Assembly: GCF_965215815.1 (NCBI RefSeq) | Contig: NZ_CBDCEO010000013.1 | Coordinates: forward strand, 620,001-684,000 | From: Poriferisodalis sp965215815 | GTDB taxonomy: Bacteria > Actinomycetota > Acidimicrobiia > Acidimicrobiales > Poriferisodalaceae | Length of the DNA: 64,000 nucleotides | Direction: 5' to 3' | Part shown: in pieces, positions 9,067 through 16,311 of the stretch | How positions within the stretch are numbered: position 1 is the first letter of the stretch | Layout of the letters: each line of letters opens with the position of its first letter | Notes under the pieces: generated by a model | Told to the model about the DNA's origin: nothing | The model's input: only the letters and a program-made list of their open reading frames with translations | Databases searched by the model: none | Program-made: the position numbers and the translations under genes

Positions 9067-10281
9067 ATGACACAGGACCACCCCGGCGTATTCGGCGGGG
9101 TCGACACCCACAAGCACACCCATGTCGCCGCCGTCCTCGACGGCGCCGGACGGGTCTTGGGCAGCGCCGCGTTCGACGCGGACACCGCCGGCTACACGGC
9201 GCTGCTGGGATGGCTCGGCGGCCACGGCAGCGTCGAGCGCGTCGGCGTGGAGGGAACCGGCTCCTACGGCGCGGGCCTCGCCCGGCACCTCGCGGCTGCC
9301 GGCGTCGACGTCGTCGATGTGAACCGCCCGAACCGCCAGATGCGCCGCCGCCGCGGCAAGACCGACACCGTCGACGCGGAGGCAGCGGCGCGGGCCGCGC
9401 TCAACGGCTGTGCCGCAGTGGTGCCCAAGAGCGCCGACGGGTGCGTCGAGGCGATCAGGACCCTGCGTGTGGCGCGCCGCTCCGCGGTCAAGGCCCGCAC
9501 CGTCGCCGCCAACCAGATCGACGCTGTCGTCGTGACCGCCCCCGAGCCCGTCAAAGACCGCCTGCGGGCACTGAACACGGCCCGCACCGTCGAGGCCTGC
9601 GCCCGGATGCGGCCCGACACAGACGGTGATCTCGTCCGCGCTGCGGCCAAGCGGGCGCTGCGCTCCCTGGCCCGCCGCCACCAGGCTCTCACCGCGGAGA
9701 TCAAGCACCTCGACGCCGAGCTGCGCCGCCTGTGCGAACGAGCCAACCCGGCGCTGCTGGGCGCTTGCGGCGTCGGCGCGGAGACCGCGGCCGCGCTGCT
9801 CGTCGCCGCCGGCGACAACCCCGAGCGGCTGCGCAGCGAGGCGTCCTTCGCCGCCCTGTGCGGCACCAGCCCCATCGAGGCGTCCTCAGGCCGAACGGTG
9901 CGCCACCGGCTCAACCGCGGCGGCAACCGCCAGGCCAACAACGCACTGTGGCGCATCGCGATGGTCCGCCTGCGCGTCGACGAGCGCAGCATCGCCTACG
10001 CCGCCCGCCTCACCGCCGAGGGCAAGACCCGACGCGAGATACTCCGCTGCCTCAAACGCCACATCGCACGCGAGGTCTACAAGCTGATCATCGACCCGCC
10101 CGACGTCGCCCACGGAGCGGACCTGCGCCGCCACCGCACCCAACGAGGGCTCACCATCCACCAGACAGCCCGAGCCCTCGGAGCCGCACCCAACCGGATA
10201 TCCGAACTCGAAAGAGGCATCATCCACAACCGCGACCTCGCCGAACGCTACCAGCGACACCTCGCACAGACCGGGAGTTGA
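9067..10281 (+). CDS. IS110-family transposase (DEDD/serine recombinase)
   Basis: 404 residues. The N-terminal RuvC-like DEDD domain has Asp13 (GGVDTHK), Glu62 (VEGTGSY), and Asp100/Asp103 (KTDTVDAE). The C-terminal Tnp domain has the GTSPIEASSG segment with the candidate catalytic serine (273/274), followed by HRLNRGGNRQANNALW. An extra C-terminal domain (about 352-400, LRRHRTQRGLTIHQTARALG ... ISELERG) looks like a Cro/XRE-type helix-turn-helix, longer than the classic family layout. All key residues are present, so the enzyme may be active. It is the only gene in the element. Confidence 0.93.
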   Translation: MTQDHPGVFGGVDTHKHTHVAAVLDGAGRVLGSAAFDADTAGYTALLGWLGGHGSVERVGVEGTGSYGAGLARHLAAAGVDVVDVNRPNRQMRRRRGKTDTVDAEAAARAALNGCAAVVPKSADGCVEAIRTLRVARRSAVKARTVAANQIDAVVVTAPEPVKDRLRALNTARTVEACARMRPDTDGDLVRAAAKRALRSLARRHQALTAEIKHLDAELRRLCERANPALLGACGVGAETAAALLVAAGDNPERLRSEASFAALCGTSPIEASSGRTVRHRLNRGGNRQANNALWRIAMVRLRVDERSIAYAARLTAEGKTRREILRCLKRHIAREVYKLIIDPPDVAHGADLRRHRTQRGLTIHQTARALGAAPNRISELERGIIHNRDLAERYQRHLAQTGS

Positions 10282-10297
10282 CAAACATAGGAGCATC

Positions 10298-10470
10298 CAT
10301 CGTAACTACCTCTGCTTGCGCCCCGTTTCGCAATCGAGACTTCGATCCCCACAACGCTGGGTACAGGCCAAACCTGGCGTGGTAGCCGTCAACACCCAAT
10401 GACGCTGCGCGGGTGCCGACGACCCGTGCGGCCCAGCTCTTCGGAGAATTCGCTTCCTTGGACGGACGGG
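10298..10470. other. Orphaned upstream flank of XRE-ImmA copy 1
   Basis: Bases 10298 to about 10347 match 18893-18941, the DNA directly upstream of XRE-ImmA copy 2, so this is the original promoter-side flank of copy 1, moved 1.47 kb away by IS110. The rest, up to the antitoxin promoter, holds nothing recognisable. Confidence 0.7.
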
Positions 10471-10477
10471 CGTCCCA

Positions 10478-10483
10478 TACAGT
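10478..10483 (+). promoter_or_regulatory. Conserved TACAGT -10 element before antitoxin copy 1
   Basis: TACAGT lies 7 nt upstream of the ATG. The same TACAGTCGA(T/C)GGC spacer occurs before all four intact copies of this antitoxin (also 16071-16076, 17083-17088 and 23046-23051). The spacing predicts a transcript starting at or next to the start codon, that is, a leaderless mRNA. No conserved -35 was seen. Confidence 0.5.
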
Positions 10484-10490
10484 CGATGGC

Positions 10491-10718
10491 ATGGCGAAGG
10501 CGACCGTGCGGCTCACCGACGAAGACCGTCAACTCCTCGAACGGCTCGCTCCGGAATTCGGTGGCAAGACGGCGACCGTGCGCGAGGCGCTGCAGCGACT
10601 TGGGGCCGAACACGACCGCAAGGTGGCCTTCGACGCCTTCCTGAAAGCGTGGGACGAGGAGGACGGCCCCCTCAGCAACGAGGAGATCTCCGCCGTGGCC
10701 CAGCGCTGCGGCCTGTGA
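10491..10718 (+). CDS. VapB-like antitoxin, family copy 1 (paired with intact toxin)
   Basis: 75-residue protein starting MAKATVRLTDEDRQLLERLA. The N-terminal beta strand plus helices suggest a ribbon-helix-helix DNA-binding antitoxin, and the acidic C-terminus ends EEISAVAQRCGL. The ATG is chosen because the three other intact copies start at the same place after the shared TACAGT element. Its TGA overlaps the toxin GTG (GTGA). In this window it is the only family member with a full-length partner. It should repress its own promoter and neutralise the PIN toxin. Confidence 0.8.
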   Translation: MAKATVRLTDEDRQLLERLAPEFGGKTATVREALQRLGAEHDRKVAFDAFLKAWDEEDGPLSNEEISAVAQRCGL

Positions 10719-11089
10719 TTCTCGACGCCGGCTTCCTCATCTCGATAGATCGTGGAGATCACGAGACGCGCGCTGTCTTCCACAGCGAGAACGCTCCGCG
10801 CTCCTTGCACACGAGCCACCCTGTCGTCGCACAGGTCTGGCGAGACGGCGCTACCCAAGCACGATTAGCTGCCTTCCTCAAGCATGTGACGATTCACGCA
10901 CTCGACGACGGTCCAGCAGTTGGCCGATTGCTGGCTCGATCTCGAACGTCCGATGTCGTGGACGCACATCTCGTCGTGCTGGCCGTGCGCCTCAAGGAAG
11001 ATGTACTGACGGGGGACGCCGACGATCTCACAGGCATCAGCAGCACACTCGGAGCCACCGGCCCACTCATTCACCCTTGGCCCCGCTAG
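10715..11089 (+). CDS. PIN-domain toxin (VapC-like), intact
   Basis: 124-residue predicted PIN ribonuclease starting GTG (MILDAGFLISIDRG). Acidic residues of the fold are visible: Asp3 in LDAGF, the SDVVDAHLV segment, and TGDADDL near the C-terminus. The start overlaps the antitoxin stop by 4 bp. The terminal TAG is part of a CTAG duplicated by the IS1380 insertion, so the gene was not shortened by the insertion. Toxin remnants at 13028, 16308, 17320 and 23283 share its first 8-30 residues. Confidence 0.82.
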   Translation: MILDAGFLISIDRGDHETRAVFHSENAPRSLHTSHPVVAQVWRDGATQARLAAFLKHVTIHALDDGPAVGRLLARSRTSDVVDAHLVVLAVRLKEDVLTGDADDLTGISSTLGATGPLIHPWPR

Positions 11090-11106
11090 CCCTGATTATT
11101 CACGAG
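11090..11106 (+). repeat. Left inverted repeat of IS1380
   Basis: CCCTGATTATTCACGAG, directly after the CTAG target duplication. It matches the reverse complement of the right end with one mismatch. Confidence 0.9.
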
Positions 11107-11209
11107 TCGGGCGGACTGGTTTGTCTGGGTCCGCGGAAAAGCCCCTCTGACCTGCGACGATACGTGTCTGCAATGAACGCATCCGCGAGTTCAGGGGGGC
11201 ATCTCCGAG

Positions 11210-12559
11210 GTGAAACTTAGCAGTGTCACAAACGCGCGTCTGGCAGGCGGCGGGGACCGTGTCGTGTGGGGCGCGGGGTTGTTCGCTCTGGGCGGGTTCG
11301 CGGACCGTGTCGGGCTGACCGAGGCGCTGTCGGCCGCGGTTCCCCCACGCGGCGAGCGCGCCCCGGTTCATGACCGGGGCCGGGTGCTGGTCCATGCGTT
11401 GTTGATGCTGGCCGGCGGCGGTGAGGCGTGCACCGACATCGAGCATCTGCGTGCTCAGCGGGAGCTGTTCGGCGACGTCGCGTCGGACTCGACGCTGTAC
11501 CGCACCCTCACGGGCCTGGGCGCGAGCGGCGCCGCGGCGCTTTTGGGCGCGGCCGCAGCGGTGCGCGAGCCGTTGTGGGCCTCCGCCGACCGCAGCAGGC
11601 CGCTGGTGGTCGACATCGACTCGACATTGGTGGAGGTCCACTCGGAGAACAAGGCCGGAGCTGCGCCGCATTACAAGGGCGGGTTCGGGTTCCATCCGAT
11701 GATCTGCTCCACCGCGCAGGGGGAGCCGCTGTGGCTAAAGCAGCGGCCGGGCAACGCCGCCGCGAACCACATCGGCGATCATCTCGAAGTGCTCGACGCC
11801 GCGGTGGCGATGCTGCCCGCGCCTGACGCCGCAGGGCACCGCGAAGGCGACGACCCCGACCTCGTGGAGCGTCCGCTGGTGGTGCGCATCGACACCGGGG
11901 GATGCTCAGCGAAACTCGCCGAAGGGCTGCGGGACCGCAGCATCGGCTATGCGATCTCGGCGCGGTCCGCCCCAGCCATCCAAGCCGCGATCCGCGGCGC
12001 CTTGGGCGAGCCGGGCCGCTGGCACAACGCCCCAAAGCGCCCCGATCAGCGCAAACGGCGCGGCGCTCAGGTCGCGGAGCTCACCGATCTGGCGGACCTG
12101 TCGGGCTGGCCCGAGCGCACCCGGCTCGTGGTGCGCCGCGAGCCGCTGCACCCCGGAGCGCAGCGCAGCCTGTTCCCCAGCGAGAACTTCCGCTACTGGG
12201 GGTCCTGCACCGACCAGACCGGCCACCCCGCACAGCTGGACAAGCTGATGCGCTCACACGCCGACATCGAGGACGCCGTGCGCCGGCTCAAAGACAGCGG
12301 CCTTGCGCGCATGCCGTTCACCGACTGGCACGCGAACAGCACCTGGGCCGCCATGTGCATGACCGGCCTCGCGCTCGTGGGATGGTTCCAAACAGCCTGC
12401 CTCACCGGCGCGCTCGCCAAAGCGGCCCCCAAACGGCTCCGCTGGCAGCTATGGCACCTTCCCGCCCTGGTGTGCCACAGCGCACGGCGCGTCCTATTGC
12501 GGCTGCCCGAACAGCACCCCGGCGCCCGAGCACTGCTCGCCATCGCCCACCCCCGCTGA
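11210..12559 (+). CDS. IS1380-family transposase
   Basis: 449-residue DDE transposase. The first catalytic region is VVDIDSTLVEVHSENKAG (about 134-151), followed by the family segment HYKGGFGFHPM. The second is VVRIDTGGCSAKLA (about 224-237). The acidic residue in HADIEDAVRRLKD near the C-terminus is the likely third. The start is a GTG. Length and motifs are full for the family, so it should be functional. Confidence 0.93.
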   Translation: MKLSSVTNARLAGGGDRVVWGAGLFALGGFADRVGLTEALSAAVPPRGERAPVHDRGRVLVHALLMLAGGGEACTDIEHLRAQRELFGDVASDSTLYRTLTGLGASGAAALLGAAAAVREPLWASADRSRPLVVDIDSTLVEVHSENKAGAAPHYKGGFGFHPMICSTAQGEPLWLKQRPGNAAANHIGDHLEVLDAAVAMLPAPDAAGHREGDDPDLVERPLVVRIDTGGCSAKLAEGLRDRSIGYAISARSAPAIQAAIRGALGEPGRWHNAPKRPDQRKRRGAQVAELTDLADLSGWPERTRLVVRREPLHPGAQRSLFPSENFRYWGSCTDQTGHPAQLDKLMRSHADIEDAVRRLKDSGLARMPFTDWHANSTWAAMCMTGLALVGWFQTACLTGALAKAAPKRLRWQLWHLPALVCHSARRVLLRLPEQHPGARALLAIAHPR

Positions 12560-12752
12560 ACCCCCAGCCGACCAGTTCCGCGCCACGCCCGCCGCAGCGG
12601 GACAGCCCCACCACGCCCGCACCCCCACCCGGTCCCGCCCGCGCACCAAAACCGAGCCCAACCGCTCCCCTCCCACAACCCCGCCGACACCCAAACAGCC
12701 CCACACCGCCAAACAAGGCCCACAACACGCCAAAAAGACGACCAGCAGAATT

Positions 12753-12769
12753 CTCATGAATAATCAGGG
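12753..12769 (-). repeat. Right inverted repeat of IS1380
   Basis: The reverse complement reads CCCTGATTATTCATGAG. It is followed by the second CTAG target duplication copy at 12770-12773. Confidence 0.9.
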
Positions 12770-12887
12770 CTAGAGCAACACACTGGCGGATCGTGGAGCC
12801 CACGGCCTGATTGCCGAGAGGCTGACCGACGGGGCTGCGCGATGTCGGGCACGGCGAACCCGGTGAACACTTCCGCCGCGGGCGGCA

Positions 12888-13031
12888 ACGGTCCACGAGG
12901 CGCTGCAGCGCCTCGCAGCCGATCAGGATCGCAAGGAGGCGCTCAGCGCATTCCTCGAGGCATGGGAAGCCGAGGACGGACCCCTCACCGAGGAAGAGGT
13001 CTCTGCGATGGCCAAGCGCTACGGCCTGTAA
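12888..13031 (+). pseudogene. Broken antitoxin, family copy 2 (N-terminus lost)
   Basis: 48 codons (TVHEALQRLAADQDRKEALS ... KRYGL) match the C-terminal two-thirds of the antitoxins at 16084 and 17096. The first 25 or so codons and the TACAGT promoter are missing, and the junction at GGCGGC-ACGGTC shows an internal deletion. The stop is TAA instead of the TGA that overlaps the toxin start elsewhere. It lies just right of the IS1380. Confidence 0.8.
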
Positions 13032-13084
13032 TCCTCGATGCCGGTGTTCTGATCTCGGTTGAACGCGGCGAGCGCGGCCCCCTT
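13028..13084 (+). pseudogene. PIN-toxin remnant with mutated start
   Basis: Reads (GTA)-ILDAGVLISVERGERGPLA, clearly the N-terminus of the PIN toxin, but the GTG start has become GTA. Homology stops after about 19 codons, just before the darG-like gene on the other strand. Confidence 0.7.
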
Positions 13085-13092
13085 GCCCGACG

Positions 13093-13596
13093 TCAGGCTC
13101 GCCGCGGAGTGGCAACCCTCATGTCGGCAGCAGCCGGAGCGTCGGCGGGGGCGTAGACGTGCACCGCTGCCTCAAGGCCTTGGAGCTTGTCCTCGATCAG
13201 CGGTCGCACGTCGGCCCAGTCCAGCCCACCGTTGCCGCAGCCGAGCGGGGGCAGGGCAATCGAGGTGATCCTGAGTTCGGCGATGACGGCCCGCAGATCG
13301 TCGAGGCCGGCTTCCAGATCACTGATGCGTGAACGGGAGCGCCAGTGGCCCTTCGTTGGAAAGTTGACGATCCAGCAGGGCCGGGTGAGCTGGCCGTTGT
13401 CGAACACGAACATCTTCCCGAGGACGACTTCCTTGCGCTTGCAAGCCTGCTCGTAGGCCTTGAAGTTGGCCGGGAACGCCTTCTTGAACTGCAGCGCAAT
13501 GCCTTTGCCCATCACGCCGACCGTGTTGACGGTGTTCACGAGCGCATCTACGTCGGCATCAAGCAGATTGCCGCTTGCTTCGGTGAAGTGCGTCAT
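13093..13596 (-). CDS. Macro-domain protein, DarG-like ADP-ribosylglycohydrolase (short)
   Basis: 167-residue macro domain that should bind or remove ADP-ribose. The segments GNLLDADVDALVNTVNTVGV, GKGIALQFKKAFPANF and PPLGCGNGGLDW closely follow DarG, the antitoxin that reverses DarT DNA ADP-ribosylation. Full DarG is about twice as long, with a C-terminal toxin-binding half that is missing here. The ATG at 13596 overlaps an upstream stop as TGATG, and that upstream frame ends like a DarT. It may be a cut-down antitoxin or a solitary immunity protein. Its central piece recurs as a 37-bp fragment at 21781. Confidence 0.85.
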   Translation of the reverse strand: MTHFTEASGNLLDADVDALVNTVNTVGVMGKGIALQFKKAFPANFKAYEQACKRKEVVLGKMFVFDNGQLTRPCWIVNFPTKGHWRSRSRISDLEAGLDDLRAVIAELRITSIALPPLGCGNGGLDWADVRPLIEDKLQGLEAAVHVYAPADAPAAADMRVATPRRA

Positions 13597-13650
13597 CAGA
13601 AGTACCACCCGCGCCAGACAGCCAACTCCGCTATGGCCCCGACGGTAGTC
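13596..13650 (-). pseudogene. Possible DarT C-terminal tail
   Basis: The minus-strand frame that ends in TGATG at the darG-like start reads TTVGAIAELAVWRGWYF and stops. DarT (DUF4433) toxins are normally directly upstream of darG, and as I recall many end in an aromatic WYF/WYY tail. No other DarT segment is visible upstream, so this could be the last trace of a deleted toxin. The match is short and weak. Confidence 0.3.
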
Positions 13651-13839
13651 AGCGCTGGGGCGTCGCTACCTGTTGCTCTCTTCCGCCAGTAGGGGCGCAG
13701 GTGGCGCTTTGGCGTTCGGCGCCGGCAGTCCACGAACCTCTCCGCAGGACAACACGCGCTCACACCCGGCACAGCAGCCGGCGTCGTGTCCTCCAAGCTC
13801 TGCGGTCACCACCCCTTGCGCACCACGCTGAGAATTCGC
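13597..13839. other. Divergent intergenic spacer, no gene seen
   Basis: It separates the darG-like gene from the HEPN operon. It contains the word GCTTTGGCGTTCGGCGCC at 13706-13723, which recurs at 17610-17627 near the end of XRE-ImmA copy 2, another sign of shuffled fragments. No other structure was found. Confidence 0.4.
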
Positions 13840-13867
13840 TTGACACGACAAATCATGTGGCTACGGT
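13840..13867 (+). promoter_or_regulatory. Promoter of the HEPN two-gene operon (leaderless)
   Basis: TTGACA at 13840-13845 and TACGGT at 13862-13867, with a 16-bp spacer. The expected start point is at about 13874, which is the A of the ATG of the first gene, so the mRNA should be leaderless. The -35 is a perfect consensus match. Confidence 0.65.
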
Positions 13868-13873
13868 CGTGAC

Positions 13874-14221
13874 ATGAGCGAACTCGGGCCGCTGCTGGAG
13901 CGAGCGTGCGAGCTGAACAAGCTGTTCGCCGAACGCGGGGACAATGCGGTCATCCGCTACCTGAGGCTGCTCCCTGCTCATCCAGCGACCGACGAGCGTC
14001 TGCTCGACGTCGTCATCGAAATGCCCCCATATCGCCCCGCTCTTGTCTGGTCCCAGGAAATCCTCGAGCCGCTGTACACAGCCGTCGAATACTCACTCGG
14101 CGAGTTGATGCCGGTCAGCTGCCGATTCATGACGGCCGAAGACCTGAAGGATCCGATCCAGCGCGAAGGGGAGCCGGTACCAGTGCCCACCGAGATGGCG
14201 AGCGGTACGTCTCGACAATGA
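13874..14221 (+). CDS. Unrecognised 115-residue protein, first gene of HEPN module
   Basis: A small protein starting MSELGPLLERACELNKLFAE. It is mixed alpha/beta with no membrane segment and no family I recognise with confidence. It is not an obvious minimal nucleotidyltransferase (no GSxxxG...DxD). Its TGA overlaps the ATG of the HEPN gene by 4 bp, so the two are almost certainly partners, either an antitoxin with its toxin or two subunits. A 51-bp fragment of this gene recurs at 21838-21888 in front of a HEPN remnant, so the two have travelled together. Confidence 0.6.
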   Translation: MSELGPLLERACELNKLFAERGDNAVIRYLRLLPAHPATDERLLDVVIEMPPYRPALVWSQEILEPLYTAVEYSLGELMPVSCRFMTAEDLKDPIQREGEPVPVPTEMASGTSRQ

Positions 14222-14721
14222 TCGATCCGACGGAACTTGTCGCAGTCGCCAGGAACATGCTCGAGCCGCCTGGCGGCAATCCTTCCGAGGCGGCCGTTCG
14301 TCGATCGATGTCCACCTCGTACTACGCGCTCTTCTGGGCGCTCAACGCGGAGGTCGCGGCCCCGTTTCAGTCACGAGTTCACGCCGCCGCCCACCGCCTC
14401 GCGGAACACGGCGTCGCCGTCGACGCGTGCCGGCGTCTCGCTCGTCCCCACTCAACGGTGCCGTGGCTGACGGGTTCAGTGGTGTGCGATTCTGCGTTGC
14501 GAAGCTTCGCCCTTGCGTTCATCCAACTCCAGCAAGACCGTCTTCGAGCTGACTACGACACCAGTCAAGTGCTGATCGAAAGCGAAGCTCGAGCGAACCT
14601 GGACCGCGCCGAAAGCGCCCTTGATGCGTTGCGGGATGCTCGGCGCCGCGTGCCCGAACAGGTCCAAGCACTTTGCGTCGCAAGCATCGCTCGATCTCCG
14701 AGCCGTGTCATTCACAGCTAA
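14218..14721 (+). CDS. HEPN-like protein, second gene of module
   Basis: 167 residues, all-alpha. The segment EAAVRRSMSTSYYALFWALN and the later LAFIQLQQDRLRADYDTSQV resemble HEPN proteins of the type found beside small partners in toxin-antitoxin and defence loci. The RxxxxxH ribonuclease motif is not obvious, since the usual LFHAL histidine is a tryptophan here, so catalysis is uncertain. The start is chosen at the ATGA overlap with the preceding gene. Residues after about 145 look less conserved. A remnant of the C-terminal half is present at 22867-23018. Confidence 0.6.
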   Translation: MIDPTELVAVARNMLEPPGGNPSEAAVRRSMSTSYYALFWALNAEVAAPFQSRVHAAAHRLAEHGVAVDACRRLARPHSTVPWLTGSVVCDSALRSFALAFIQLQQDRLRADYDTSQVLIESEARANLDRAESALDALRDARRRVPEQVQALCVASIARSPSRVIHS

Positions 14722-14893
14722 TCGAGTCGTGCCGACGACAGTTGTAGCCGTGGGTCCAGTGCCCGCGGTGGCTCCCCGGCCAGCGATAGCTGTCCCTGAC
14801 CCGGTCCACCTCTCCGAAACGTCGCGTCCAAACACATTCGGCGTGGACGCAATTCGAGTCGGCTTTCAACCTGCGGCGGCCCTCGCGTAGCGG

Positions 14894-15550
14894 ATGAAGA
14901 TTTGCGTCGCTGCACTGTGTGATTTCGCGCAGGTTCGGGAGAGTCTGCTGACCGTCGCTTCGGCAGGCATCACGCGGGTGTGGAGACCTCAGTACCCGGC
15001 CCCTATGGGGCTCATGCTGGCCCTCGTCATCGAAGTCGCACCGGCGGAAGCCGCTTTGCCTCGCGAAATTCGAATTCGGGTCGAAGACAGCGACGGCAAA
15101 CGTCTTGCCGAGTCGTCGGGGGGCTTCCAAGTCGACCTTCCATCAGAAGGAAATGACCCTGGGGAGGTGCTGATGCTCCCGTTCGCCATCGATTTTCGGG
15201 GCGTAGAGCTGCCAGCGGCGGGCCGGTATCAGGTCGTTGTCGATCTCATGACTGCGGACATCAAAGAATCAGTGCTCGCATTTCGCGCCGGATTTCCGAG
15301 CAAGGCGGGTCACCGGCAGCACCATCGTCCACGTCTCAGCGCTGAAGTCCTAGCCAGCCCGTCAGGCGCCGATACGCGTCTCGGCCGCTGCGGCCTCACG
15401 AGCCCAACGCATGACATCTGCCGGGACATTCTCCAACGCGCGCCGATTCGCTGCCCTTTTCGGCTCGGCCTAACACGCTCTCTTGCTACGCGATACGCAA
15501 GCCCTGGGGAAACGACGAGCGCGACAAGGACGATTCCCGCTGCGCCCTGA
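14894..15550 (+). CDS. DUF6941-like protein with a non-homologous run-on tail
   Basis: Residues 1-135 (MKICVAALCDFAQVRESLLT ... LAFRAGFPS) have the look of the small beta-sandwich DUF6941 proteins common in actinobacteria. These start with M-K/x-CDFA and contain ITRVWRPQYPAP. The function is unknown. After about residue 137 the sequence turns into Arg/His-rich translation that does not resemble the family, so the original stop was probably lost in a rearrangement at about 15305. It lies in the shuffled toxin-antitoxin region. Confidence 0.5.
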   Translation: MKICVAALCDFAQVRESLLTVASAGITRVWRPQYPAPMGLMLALVIEVAPAEAALPREIRIRVEDSDGKRLAESSGGFQVDLPSEGNDPGEVLMLPFAIDFRGVELPAAGRYQVVVDLMTADIKESVLAFRAGFPSKAGHRQHHRPRLSAEVLASPSGADTRLGRCGLTSPTHDICRDILQRAPIRCPFRLGLTRSLATRYASPGETTSATRTIPAAP

Positions 15551-16070
15551 CCCAAAGTTACTGATCCTTCGAAGCAGCAGCCTGCGAGGAGTCCTGAGAT
15601 GCAGGCTTCGGCTCCGGGACTCGATCAGCTGGTGGAGGCGATTCGACACCCGGCACGCGCATATGACCGAAGCGATGCTCTTCTCTGCGACCGCCATTGC
15701 CTCGGGACATGTCAGACACCCCTGTTCTGGACCCAACCTAACGAACGGCGGCTACGTCGGCGAAGTCGATTGCGGATGCCCGCACTCTGCCGCCCATCCA
15801 AGTCCACTTCAGGCACCTCGAAAGTGGGCGCGGTCAGGGTTCCCGAGGCATCCCCAAAGCCGACAGGACTGCGCTTTGCCACGGTCTTGCACGCCGAAGA
15901 AGACACTTGCCATCCGTGCTCAGGGACAGCGAAGGGGAATTCCGCAAGCCACGGGCTCGGCAAGAACGCAAGGGCCCGCCGAAGCGGGTCCACCACCCGG
16001 CTGCTTCGCTGTTCGCGGCCGGCCAACTCTGAGCTCAAGAAACCCAGGCAACGGGGCGACACTGGCCCAA
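15551..16070. other. Gene-free stretch
   Basis: No gene is supported in 520 bp, and the open frames on both strands are low-complexity Arg/Pro-rich translations. It contains a GGGCCCGCCGAAGCGGGTCC hairpin at 15972-15991 whose core matches the hairpin at 7444-7457. From 16017 on, the sequence is a near-identical duplicate of 17030-17095, the shared promoter segment of antitoxin copies 3 and 4. Confidence 0.4.
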
Positions 16071-16083
16071 TACAGTCGATGGC

Positions 16084-16311
16084 ATGGCCAGGAGAACGGT
16101 GCGACTGGACGACGAAGGCCGAAAGATTCTCGAACGGCTCGCGCCCAAGTTCGGCGGCAAGACGGCCACCATCCACGAAGCGCTGGAGCGGCTCGCCGCG
16201 GACCACGATCGTAAGGTGGCCTTCGATGCGTTCATGAAGGCCTGGGAGGAAGAGGACGGCCCACTCAGCGATCAGGAAATCTCCGCCATGGCCAAGCGTT
16301 GCGGCCTGTGA
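16084..16311 (+). CDS. VapB-like antitoxin, family copy 3 (toxin truncated)
   Basis: 75 residues starting MARRTVRLDDEGRKILERLA, a full-length relative of the antitoxin at 10491 and very close to the one at 17096. TACAGT lies 7 nt before the ATG. The TGA overlaps a GTG that starts a 40-codon toxin stub. It is an apparent solitary antitoxin that may neutralise toxins encoded elsewhere or simply repress related promoters. Confidence 0.75.
   Translation: MARRTVRLDDEGRKILERLAPKFGGKTATIHEALERLAADHDRKVAFDAFMKAWEEEDGPLSDQEISAMAKRCGL

Larger units (their letters stand above)
8832..10297 (+). mobile_element. IS110-family insertion sequence
   Basis: About 1.47 kb. The boundaries come from comparing the upstream regions of the two XRE-ImmA copies. 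Copy 2 reads continuously through GTTGCAATCATCGTAACTACC (18885-18905, shared with copy 1 apart from the insert). In copy 1 the left part stops at 8831 and the right part resumes at 10298. No target duplication or terminal inverted repeats are evident, as expected for IS110. The exact edge is uncertain by a few bases because CAT occurs at both ends (8835-8837 and 10298-10300). It contains one transposase gene with a 235-bp non-coding left end and only 16 bp at the right. Confidence 0.85.
11090..12769 (+). mobile_element. IS1380-family insertion sequence, complete
   Basis: 1680 bp, bounded by inverted repeats CCCTGATTATTCA(C/T)GAG (11090-11106 and, inverted, 12753-12769; one mismatch in 17). 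It is flanked by a 4-bp target duplication CTAG at 11086-11089 and 12770-12773. It contains one intact transposase. The right 210 bp after the gene are C-rich and non-coding. Clean ends and near-perfect inverted repeats suggest a recent insertion. Confidence 0.93.

Noticed and set aside
9264..9992. Minus-strand frame within the IS110 transposase
   Set aside because: Shadow of the transposase. Ser/Arg-rich with no motifs.
12560..12769. Proline-rich frame after the IS1380 transposase
   Set aside because: C-rich non-coding right end of the insertion sequence. No start or domain in any frame.
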